From: an uncultured Taibaiella sp.
Lineage (GTDB): Bacteria; Bacteroidota; Bacteroidia; Chitinophagales; Chitinophagaceae
Reading direction: 5' to 3'
DNA: 9,807 nucleotides
NCBI GenBank assembly: GCA_937871155.1
Contig: CALMXV010000480.1
Location: 1-9,807 of the forward strand
Numbering within the stretch: position 1 is the stretch's first letter; each line of letters starts with the position of its first letter. This document shows, piece by piece, positions 1-7,000 of this stretch. The translations under genes were made by a program, and so were the position numbers. The notes beneath the pieces are model-generated. The model did not search any database. It had not been told where the DNA came from and saw only the letters and a program-made list of their open reading frames with translations.

Positions 1-2
1 TA

Positions 3-710
3 GCCGTTCACCCAGACGATGTAGAATTGGGTTGTGCCGGAACTTTAATAAAACATGCTGCCAAAGGACAATCAGTAGGTATTGTGGACTTAACCAAAGG
101 AGAACTAGGAACAAGAGGCACTCCGGAACTTCGAATAATAGAAGCCAATGATGCTGCAAAAGTCATGGGCTTGAAGATAAGAGAAAACTGTGGCATGCGT
201 GATGGCTTCTTTAAAAATGATGAAGAACATCAACTCCAATTGATTCAATACATACGAAAGTATCAACCCAATATAGTTATTGCTAATGCGCTTGATGACC
301 GTCATCCGGATCATGGACGAGCAGGTAAACTTATTGCAGATGCTTGTTTCTTATCCGGTCTATCCAAAATAGAAACACAATTTGAAGACAAGCCCCAACA
401 AGCCTGGCGGCCCAAACGTGTTTTTCACATGATACAAGACCGAACCGTTGACCCCACATTTATAGTAGATATTAGTGGTTTCATGGATAAAAAAATGGAA
501 GCCATTCAATGTTACAAAAGTCAATTTCATCAGCCCGAATCGAATGAGCCTTTAACTTACATTGCTACATCAGCATTTCTAGACCAAATACGATATCGGG
601 ATGCATTGTTAGGTAAAAAAATAGGAACGGCTTATGCAGAAGGTTATGTAAGTCTCAACATTCCCGGCATTGATGATTTAGACAGCCTTGTACTTCCTGA
701 ATTAGCTTAA
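3..710 (+). CDS. bshB1: BshB1-type bacillithiol biosynthesis deacetylase, 5' end cut by window
   Basis: PIG-L/LmbE-family zinc deacetylase. BshB1 removes the acetyl group from N-acetylglucosaminyl-malate, the second step of bacillithiol synthesis, in the cytoplasm. The frame is already open at base 3 and starts with AVHPDDVE, the family's metal/catalytic motif; here the His and second Asp should bind the metal and the first Asp should be the general base. A second motif, HPDH, lies at 303-314 (residues 101-104 of the visible part) and supplies the third ligand. The segment DLTKGELGTRGTPELR is typical of the BshB1 subgroup rather than of general LmbE proteins. The 235 visible residues plus a short missing start (roughly 6-9 residues) match the usual family length of about 240. 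A TTG at 27 lies inside the catalytic motif and cannot be the start. The gene ends with TAA; I see no clear terminator before the next gene. The fold and motifs are sure; bacillithiol as the pathway is inferred from subgroup resemblance. Confidence 0.9.
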   Translation, partial: AVHPDDVELGCAGTLIKHAAKGQSVGIVDLTKGELGTRGTPELRIIEANDAAKVMGLKIRENCGMRDGFFKNDEEHQLQLIQYIRKYQPNIVIANALDDRHPDHGRAGKLIADACFLSGLSKIETQFEDKPQQAWRPKRVFHMIQDRTVDPTFIVDISGFMDKKMEAIQCYKSQFHQPESNEPLTYIATSAFLDQIRYRDALLGKKIGTAYAEGYVSLNIPGIDDLDSLVLPELA

Positions 711-900
711 CAAAGAAAAAAGAACGTTATATTATTTAAAACACATTTCTTTGCAAGCGGTTTACACATTTGTATTAAGAGAACCACTTTGAAGACAATT
801 TCAAAAACTGTTTGGTTTGCCACTTAGTTTTAAAATGATTTTTTCATTGTATCCCTACCCTATTGGTTCTTTATACTGCTAAAGTATCCGTTAACATTTT

Positions 901-2175
901 ATGCCTTCAAAACAACGCTCCGCAGCTGTCGGATTTATATTTATTACTTTATTACTAGACATAATTGGATGGGGCATCATCATACCCGTCATCCCGAAAC
1001 TACTAGAAGAACTTACCGGAACAGATGTAAGTGGTGCTTCAAAAATAGGGGGTTGGTTGACCTTTGCCTATGCCATCACACAATTCTTTTTTGCTCCTAT
1101 CCTTGGCAACCTAAGCGATAAATATGGAAGGCGACCCATAATCTTATTTTCATTACTGGGGTTTAGCTTAGACTATATTTTGATTTCATTTGCACCAACT
1201 ATTCAATGGCTTTTTGTTGGGAGAATTCTTGCCGGTATCACCGGTGCAAGCATCACTACCGCAAGTGCCTATATTGCTGATGTGAGCACTGCAGAAAATA
1301 GAGCTAAGAATTTTGGAATGATTGGCGCTGCTTTTGGCTTGGGTTTTATTATAGGTCCGGTATTAGGAGGCTTATTAGGGCATTTTGGAGCAAGAGTTCC
1401 GTTTTATGCTGCTGCAATACTTTGTTTTGTCAATTTTATATATGGCTATTTTATTCTACCGGAATCTTTAGACAAAGCTCATCGTCGTCCTTTTGAATGG
1501 AAACGTGCTAATCCGATTGGATCGATGCTACAGTTAAAAAAATATCCGGCTATTATTGGGCTTATTGTAGCATTAACCCTTGTGTATATTGGCTCACACG
1601 CGGTGCAAAGCAATTGGAGCTATTATACCATGTATCAATTTGGCTGGGATGAAAAGATGGTAGGAATGTCCTTAGGGGTTGTAGGGTTGTTGGTGGCATT
1701 AGTTCAAGGTGGCTTGATTCGCATTACTTCTAAAAAGCTCGGTAATGAGAAAAGCATTTACATAGGACTTGCTTTTTATGCTTTGGGTATGTTGTTATTT
1801 GGATTAGCCACATCAAGTGTTATGATGATGAGCTTTTTGATTCCTTATTGTTTAGGTGGCATTGCAGGACCTGCACTACAATCCATCATTTCTGGCAGTG
1901 TTTCTCCCAAAGAGCAAGGTGAATTACAAGGAGCTCTTACCAGTATCATGAGTGCTACTTCTATTATAGGGCCTCCATTAATGACTAACTTATTCTATTA
2001 TTTCACTCGTAAAACAGCACCGGTTCATTTACCCGGAGCACCGTTCTTCTTAGCTTCATTTCTGATGTTTATCAGTGCGGCTTTAGCATATTATATTCTT
2101 CATCATAATAAGAAACTAAAGAAGGAAAATATTGAACCCACTGAAGTAATACCAACTATTGCACCTGAAGTGTAG
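901..2175 (+). CDS. TCR/Tet-type MFS exporter, 12 transmembrane helices
   Basis: 424-residue inner-membrane transporter of the major facilitator superfamily, probably a proton-coupled drug or metabolite exporter (DHA1 type). Visible landmarks: [14 protein letters not shown] in helix 1 (residues 19-32), as in TetA-like proteins; motif [13 protein letters not shown] (69-80), in the loop after helix 2; an Arg-containing motif [13 protein letters not shown] (106-117), in helix 4; and the antiporter motif [13 protein letters not shown] (146-157), in helix 5. A polar linker (about 187-215) separates the two six-helix halves, and the Lys-rich C-terminal tail is probably cytoplasmic. The length is usual for the family. 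An in-frame TAA at 892-894 makes ATG 901 the first usable start; there is no Shine-Dalgarno motif, as is common in Bacteroidota. The 190-base gap upstream has no perfect TAnnTTTG element (the closest is CACATTTG), so its promoter is unclear. Chromosomal Bacteroidota often carry such genes, and the substrate cannot be told from sequence, so tetracycline resistance should not be assumed. Confidence 0.88.
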   Translation: MPSKQRSAAVGFIFITLLLDIIGWGIIIPVIPKLLEELTGTDVSGASKIGGWLTFAYAITQFFFAPILGNLSDKYGRRPIILFSLLGFSLDYILISFAPTIQWLFVGRILAGITGASITTASAYIADVSTAENRAKNFGMIGAAFGLGFIIGPVLGGLLGHFGARVPFYAAAILCFVNFIYGYFILPESLDKAHRRPFEWKRANPIGSMLQLKKYPAIIGLIVALTLVYIGSHAVQSNWSYYTMYQFGWDEKMVGMSLGVVGLLVALVQGGLIRITSKKLGNEKSIYIGLAFYALGMLLFGLATSSVMMMSFLIPYCLGGIAGPALQSIISGSVSPKEQGELQGALTSIMSATSIIGPPLMTNLFYYFTRKTAPVHLPGAPFFLASFLMFISAALAYYILHHNKKLKKENIEPTEVIPTIAPEV

Positions 2176-2201
2176 TTCATCCTATGGCTTCTATGCTTCT
2201 T

Positions 2202-2209
2202 TACATTTG
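2202..2209 (+). promoter_or_regulatory. Upstream -7 promoter element TACATTTG before the transsulfuration gene
   Basis: A perfect match to the Bacteroidota -7 consensus TAnnTTTG, 26 bases after the stop of the MFS gene. No TTG stands at the usual distance upstream as a -33 box. The last bases also form a small inverted repeat, TTTGC-TTG-GCAAA (2206-2218). It could be an alternative distal promoter for the gene at 2272, or a chance match. Confidence 0.35.
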
Positions 2210-2242
2210 CTTGGCAAAGTCAAACTATTAATCTCGAGTATG

Positions 2243-2250
2243 TACCTTTG
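2243..2250 (+). promoter_or_regulatory. -7 promoter element TACCTTTG, likely main promoter of the transsulfuration gene
   Basis: A perfect TAnnTTTG element followed by GCG, 21 bases before ATG 2272. Transcription would start at about 2254-2257, leaving a leader of roughly 15-18 nt, a common length in Bacteroidota. The -33 box is not recognisable. The element contains the TTG (2248-2250) that would otherwise serve as an alternative start codon, which argues for translation from ATG 2272. Confidence 0.6.
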
Positions 2251-2271
2251 CGCCAATTTAAAAAAATAGCA

Positions 2272-3426
2272 ATGAGCCATCAAAATCATAAACTCGCGAC
2301 GAGACTGATACATGCAGGGATTACACCCGACCCGTCCACAGGTGCCATCATGACACCAATCTATCAAACATCTACTTATGTGCAAAATGCACCCGGCGAC
2401 CATAAAGGATATGAGTATGCTCGTACACAAAACCCAACTCGTACAGTATTACAAAATGCTTTAGCTAGCATTGAAAACGGGAAGTTTGCACTTTGCTTTG
2501 GTAGCGGTATGGCTGCAACAGATGCTGTAGCCAAACTTTTAATGCCAGGCGATGAAGTGATTGTTGCTAATGATTTATATGGAGGTACCTATCGCATCTT
2601 CACGAAAATATTTGCCAACTATGGTATTCGTTTTCATTTTATAGATATGAGTCGCCCTGAAAACATAAAAGGATATCTCAATGATAAAACAAAAATGATA
2701 TGGGCAGAAACCCCTACAAACCCGTTATTAAATATTGTGGATATTGCAGGTGTTGCGGCTATTGCTAAGGCTAACAATCTAACCTTAGTCGTTGATAATA
2801 CTTTTGCTTCTCCTTATCTTCAAAACCCCTTAGACCATGGAGCTGACATCGTTTTGCACTCTGCTACTAAATATTTAGGAGGACATAGCGATGTAGTACA
2901 TGGTGCACTTATCATGAATGATGCAGGGCTTGAAGAACGACTTCGCTTTATTCAAAATAGTTGTGGTGCAGTACCCGGCCCACATGATGCATGGCTGGTG
3001 CTACGTGGCATCAAAACCTTACATGTAAGAATGCAACGCCATTGTGAAAATGGAGCAACTATTGCTAAATGGTTGCGCGCACATCCGAAAGTCGATAAAG
3101 TTTTTTGGTGTGGATTTGAAGATCATCCCAATCATGAAGTGGCTAAAAAACAAATGCGCGACTTTGGTGGTATGATTTCTTTTACCTTGAAAAATGATAG
3201 TGTGGAAGCAGCCAATGAAGTTTTGAAAAAGACTCAATTGTTTTCATTAGCTGAATCTTTAGGAGGTGTTGAATCATTAATAGGACATCCTGCTACGATG
3301 ACTCATGCTTCTATTCCTAGAGAAGATAGAATTAAAAATGGCTTAGTAGATTCATTAATTCGTTTAAGTGTAGGTATCGAAGATGTAGAAGATCTCATCA
3401 ACGATTTACAACAAGCCATCGGTTAA
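2272..3426 (+). CDS. PLP-dependent cystathionine gamma-synthase/gamma-lyase family enzyme
   Basis: 384-residue cytoplasmic enzyme of the Cys/Met-metabolism PLP family (fold type I, usually a tetramer). Such enzymes join O-acyl-homoserine with cysteine to make cystathionine (MetB type), or split cystathionine to cysteine (gamma-lyase, MccB type). Visible signs: YARTQNPTR (50-58), whose Tyr/Arg contact the neighbouring subunit's cofactor phosphate; the GSGMAA loop (77-82); VVDNTFASP (173-181), with the Asp that pairs with the pyridine nitrogen; the cofactor-binding lysine K200 in SATKYLGGHSD; SLGGVESLIGHPATMTHAS (329-347); and RLSVGIED (364-371), whose Arg binds the substrate carboxylate. The family length is normal. 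The ATG at 2272 is preferred over an in-frame TTG at 2248 because the latter lies inside a -7 promoter element. The C-terminal part reads more like bacterial gamma-lyases, while the rest fits MetB equally well, so I give no symbol. The gene is probably transcribed alone: promoter at 2243, terminator at 3448. Confidence 0.93.
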   Translation: MSHQNHKLATRLIHAGITPDPSTGAIMTPIYQTSTYVQNAPGDHKGYEYARTQNPTRTVLQNALASIENGKFALCFGSGMAATDAVAKLLMPGDEVIVANDLYGGTYRIFTKIFANYGIRFHFIDMSRPENIKGYLNDKTKMIWAETPTNPLLNIVDIAGVAAIAKANNLTLVVDNTFASPYLQNPLDHGADIVLHSATKYLGGHSDVVHGALIMNDAGLEERLRFIQNSCGAVPGPHDAWLVLRGIKTLHVRMQRHCENGATIAKWLRAHPKVDKVFWCGFEDHPNHEVAKKQMRDFGGMISFTLKNDSVEAANEVLKKTQLFSLAESLGGVESLIGHPATMTHASIPREDRIKNGLVDSLIRLSVGIEDVEDLINDLQQAIG

Positions 3427-3447
3427 CCTTACAATAAATCAATTTAG

Positions 3448-3486
3448 AAAATGGTGGTAATCAAACAAGATTATCACCATTTTTTT
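3448..3486 (+). terminator. Strong intrinsic terminator after the transsulfuration gene
   Basis: A 15-base-pair stem (3448-3462 with 3469-3483), broken only by one G-T wobble, closes a six-base AAACAA loop. The 3' arm runs straight into a seven-T stretch (3480-3486). It starts 21 bases after the stop codon. The A-run on the 5' side would give a weaker T-run on the other strand, but no minus-strand gene needs it. Confidence 0.9.
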
Positions 3487-3501
3487 GGCCTCAAATCCAG
3501 A

Positions 3502-3597
3502 ATGAAAACAACCCTAACCAAGTCAAAAATCTATAAAAATCTATTAATTTTAATACTTGCATTAGTATTTTATATTATGTGTTTGACTAACCTTTAA
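3502..3597 (+). CDS. Possible 31-residue single-helix membrane peptide
   Basis: A short ATG-to-TAA frame whose product begins MKTTLTKSKIYKN, with four lysines, followed by an unbroken hydrophobic stretch LLILILALVFYIMCL long enough for one membrane helix. The basic start then helix is the layout of a small inner-membrane peptide or a signal anchor. Against it: it starts only 16 bases after the terminator T-run, no promoter element or ribosome binding site precedes it, and AT-rich DNA readily yields such frames because A/T codons encode Ile, Leu, Phe and Lys. I do not recognise the peptide. Confidence 0.18.
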   Translation: MKTTLTKSKIYKNLLILILALVFYIMCLTNL

Positions 3598-3735
3598 TTT
3601 TAAATTAAGATAATAATTCTATCTTACTATTTGTTTTTCTACATTTTATAGTTTTTATCAAGTGTTTGTTAGCCAATATAATTTTTTATTATGATGAACT
3701 TTGGGCAACCTCTTTTTTACTCCCCTATTGATGCT

Positions 3736-3743
3736 TACATTTG
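3736..3743 (+). promoter_or_regulatory. -7 promoter element TACATTTG of a candidate small RNA
   Basis: A perfect TAnnTTTG element in the intergenic region, 32 bases before the hairpin at 3776. No TTG lies at the usual -33 distance; the area there is T-rich. No reading frame starts at a useful distance downstream, so the likely product is a short RNA or a leader ended early by the hairpin. Confidence 0.5.
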
Positions 3744-3747
3744 TACC

Positions 3748-3809
3748 AAGTTGTGAATTTAATGGGTTAGTAAGTAGAGCCGCAGCATTCTTGCAGTGGC
3801 TCTTTTTTT
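3748..3809 (+). ncRNA. Candidate free-standing small RNA of about 60 nt
   Basis: Inferred from a perfect -7 element (3736-3743) followed, after about 28-32 transcribed bases, by a terminator-like hairpin and T-run (3776-3809). The predicted RNA would have a single-stranded, A/U/G-rich 5' half and a stable 3' hairpin, the usual shape of trans-acting bacterial small RNAs. The 5' half contains only the minimal frame ATG-GGT-TAG (3762-3770), followed directly by TAA, so no meaningful peptide is encoded. The start at 3748 is a guess from promoter geometry and may be off by a few bases. It could also be the attenuated leader of the A2M gene, whose start is 270 bases further on, but candidate promoters nearer that gene make this less likely. 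I do not recognise a known RNA family. Confidence 0.45.
3776..3809 (+). terminator. Intrinsic terminator hairpin at the end of the candidate small RNA
   Basis: A 28-base hairpin: AGAGCC pairs with GGCTCT, then a G-T wobble, a C-G pair, one A-A mismatch, and GCA pairing with TGC around a TTCT tetraloop. Seven T residues (3803-3809) follow. It is too far (about 350 bases) from the upstream gene, which already has its own terminator, to serve that gene. Confidence 0.75.
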
Positions 3810-3992
3810 ATGTCTATATTTTTCTTCATTTCATTTTCATCATTTGTTTACTTCAATAACTTGTTACAACAATTAGAGAACAAGTAATTAACTATCACAA
3901 AGTCTCAAGCAATAATTGTTCTTCCAACATAAAACTGATTACTTAGATAAAAAAAATTAAGTCAAGTTATCCATTCCAACACTATTCAATTG

Positions 3993-4020
3993 TTGTCATG
4001 ATGTTTTATAAATATCTTTC
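3993..4020 (+). promoter_or_regulatory. Candidate promoter of the A2M gene (TTG-N17-TATCTTTC)
   Basis: TTG at 3993-3995, a 17-base spacer, then TATCTTTC at 4013-4020, which differs from TAnnTTTG only in the last base. This fits the TTG-N17-23-TAnnTTTG layout known from Flavobacterium and would give a leader of about 55 nt before ATG 4081. Confidence 0.35.
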
Positions 4021-4040
4021 CGTTGTTATGGAAATGGCAG

Positions 4041-4048
4041 CATTTTTG
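4041..4048 (+). promoter_or_regulatory. Alternative -7 element CATTTTTG close to the A2M start
   Basis: It matches the -7 consensus except for C in place of the first T, and is followed by CG like the element at 2243. It lies 32 bases before ATG 4081, which would give a short leader of roughly 25-28 nt. The only nearby TTG (4023-4025) is 15 bases upstream, slightly too close. It is an alternative to the candidate at 3993-4020. Confidence 0.3.
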
Positions 4049-4080
4049 CGTCCTAAGCAATACTAATTAAAACTTCAGCT

Positions 4081-7000
4081 ATGAGATACCTCATTCCTAT
4101 TTTCATTCTATTTTTCTTTCAACCAACCTATGCACAAAAAATGAACGACCTCTACAGCCATGATTGGAAAAAAGCAGACAGTCTTTTACAAAATGGCTTC
4201 CCTGAAAGTGCTATTAAAATAATCAACTCTATCTACACAAAAGCCAAACAACAAGGTGCTACTGTGCAGATAATAAAAGCAGAATTGTTTTTGCTCAGTG
4301 CAAATTTTGAAAGAAGTGAAGATGCTTATAAAACTGCTATCACCACCACAGAAGGGTATATCCAACAAAGTAAATTTCCAGTAAAAAATATTTGGCAAAG
4401 CATCGCAGCACAATTGTATTGGAACTACTATCAGCAAAACCGATGGAAGGTGCTTGAACGTACTTCAGTTAGTAATGAAACAACGTTGGATGACCTAGAA
4501 CAATGGGATGCTAAACGATTTTTTGATAAAGTATCAATGCTCTATAAGGAATCTCTTTCTCAACCCAAAGCTCTTGAAAAAATAGACATAAGCATTTATG
4601 ATCCCATCTTAATAAAAAGTGTAAACACCCAACAACTGCGGCCTACACTTTATGACCTCTTAGCATTTAGAGCGCTTGCTTATTTTGAAAATGAAGAAAA
4701 AGATTTGAATCGTCCTTCATTTGCTTTTACACTAAAAGATGCAACCGTTTTCAGCAATGCTCAAGTGTTTATTAAAACAACCTTTGCCACAGAAGATAGT
4801 AGCTCATTACAACACCAGGCACTTCAAATTTATCAAACACTTTTATCGATACATAAAGATGATATACAACCGGAAGCCTTTATTGATGCAGACTTGGCTC
4901 GGTTAGCATTTGCTTATCAATACAGCACAGTAGCCAATAAAAAGGATGCTTACCTAAAAGCTTTAGAAACCATACAGCATCAGTATGCCGCATATCCTAT
5001 ATCTGGAATTGCTGCAGTAAAAATGGCGAATGTTTTACTAGAGAGAAAATATGAAAGACATACAAGAGGAAGTAAAACCTCAACTAACCATCAAACTCAA
5101 GACGCTAAAACCATCTTAGAGGTAGTGGTTCAAAAATTTCCAAAATCAGAAGCTAGTATCCAAGCACAAAATCTATTGCAAGACATCAAACGAAAAGAGC
5201 TACATATTACGGTTGAAGAAGTAATCATACCGAATGAGCCTTCAAAATTTCTTTTACAATACAAAAATGTAAACCAAGTATTCTTAAAAGTAATTGCCAT
5301 CAACAATCAGGAAAATTTTTGGAAAGGGCTTCAAAAATATTCTCATAATGATGAAGCCATAACCTCTTTACTACAAGCACCGGTCATAAAACAATGGAGT
5401 GAAACATTACTTGGCAACGAAGACTATGAACTGCATCGAACTGAAGTAAAAATAGACAAGCTTCCCGTAGGTATGTATGTGTTAATGGTTAGTACAGACA
5501 AACAATTTAGAACTGCTAACAACCTCTTATCTCATGCTATGTTTCAGGTATCAAACTTAAGTGTGGTGCAACATTCGGCAAACAACATGGGTTATGTATT
5601 GCATAGAAAAACAGGAGAACCTTTATCAGATATTCAAATCAGTTTTTACAAACAACAATACAATAACAAGAATAGAGAATATGAACCTGTAAAGCAAGGA
5701 GCGACCACTTCCGGAAGTGATGGTAGTTTTAAAATTGACAATAACAACATTAGCTATTTGAAGCTAAGCCGTCAGGAGGATGCTGTTTTTATCAATGGCA
5801 ATTATTATAGCACTTCAGAAGAATCAACGAATCAAGAAACCGTGCAAACCCTAATTTTTACGGATAGAAGTATCTATCGACCTGGACAAACCATCTACTT
5901 CAAAGGGATTGTATTTAAAAGCTCTAATAATGGAAAGACAAACACGGTCTTCCCCAATCATTCTACTATCATGAAATTGTATGATGCTAATGGGCAGGAA
6001 GTGAGTAAACAAAACTTCAGGACTAATGAGTTTGGCTCGTTTACGGGAAGCTTTACGGCACCTGATGGACTGCTTACCGGTTATATGAGTTTGAGTAATG
6101 AAAGTGGTAGTGCATCTATTTCTGTAGAAGAATATAAACGACCCAAGTTTTATGTAACATTAGACACACTTAAAAAATCTTATACACTAGGTGAATTAAT
6201 ATCGTCAAAAGGAACTGCAATGGCTTATGCAGGCAACCCAATTGATGGTGCTAAAGTGAGCTATCGAGTAGTACGCACCTCACGCTTTCCTTATCCATGG
6301 CTCTGCTACTTCTATCGTTATGTTCCCCAACAAGAAGAAATGGAAATAGCCAATGGCACCACCACAACTGATGCACAAGGGCATTTCAACATAGACTTCC
6401 AAGCAATACCTGATGAAAGTATCCAAGCGAATACGCTGCCGGTTTTCAACTATACGATTACGGCTACCGTCACTGATATCAATGGAGAAACTCATAGCAA
6501 TACTCAGAGCATTCATTTGGGTTATTCTGATTTAGAACTATCTGTTGCAGCACCAGAAGTGCTTACTAAAAATAGTACCTCAGCAATAAAGGTCAACACG
6601 ATGAATTTAAACGGTGTTTATCTTCCTGCTAAGGCAAGTATTAAAATCACCTTATTGCAACAACCTGCTACGGTGTTAAGAAAACGCTTATGGGAAACCC
6701 CTGATGTTTTCATCATAGATAGCTTGACATTCAAAAAGGATTTCCCGAATGATGTATATAAAGATGAGGATGACTATAGAAATTGGCAGCCTAAAAAACA
6801 ACTTATTGTAAAATCTTTCACCACCAACAAAGAAGGCACAGTACCGCTTCCAGCAATGGATTGGGAAGAGGGAGGCTGGTATGAAATCGCCGTAACTACT
6901 ACCGATAAAAAAGGAACAACTATAACGGAAAAGAAATATGCTCAAGTCATTAATGACCATTATAGAACCTCTAATGCACTCACATTAATAAATGAACAAG

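Larger units (their letters stand above)
3427..4080 (+). other. 654-base AT-rich intergenic region
   Basis: No conventional gene fits here on either strand. It holds the terminator at 3448-3486, the doubtful 31-residue frame at 3502-3597, a stretch with nothing recognisable (3598-3735), the promoter-plus-hairpin unit at 3736-3809, and candidate promoters of the A2M gene between 3993 and 4048. The piece 3810-3990 is very AT-rich and shows only a 25-residue frame (3810-3887) that I do not support. Confidence 0.7.

Noticed and set aside
27..29. TTG start for the BshB1-type gene
   Set aside because: It would cut off the AVHPDDVE metal-binding motif, which is visible in frame just upstream; the true start is outside the window.
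711..753. Inverted repeat CAAAGAAA/TTTCTTTG after the BshB1-type gene as a terminator
   Set aside because: The stem is AT-rich and only eight pairs with a 27-base loop, and no T-run follows it.
885..892. TTG (863-865) with TATCCGTT (885-892) as a promoter of the MFS gene
   Set aside because: The -7 part matches the consensus poorly and lies only eight bases before the ATG, leaving no room for a transcription start before the start codon.
901..2175. Calling the MFS exporter a tetracycline resistance gene
   Set aside because: Motifs only place it in the TCR/Tet-like group; many chromosomal exporters share them, and nothing around it suggests a mobile resistance element.
2248..2271. TTG start at 2248 adding eight residues to the transsulfuration enzyme
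   Set aside because: The TTG is the end of a perfect -7 promoter element, the added residues do not look like the family, and a good ATG follows at 2272.
3810..3887. 25-residue frame MSIFFFISFSSFVYFNNLL...
   Set aside because: It starts at the last base after a terminator T-run, has no promoter or ribosome site, and its Phe/Ser/Asn content is what AT-rich DNA gives by chance.
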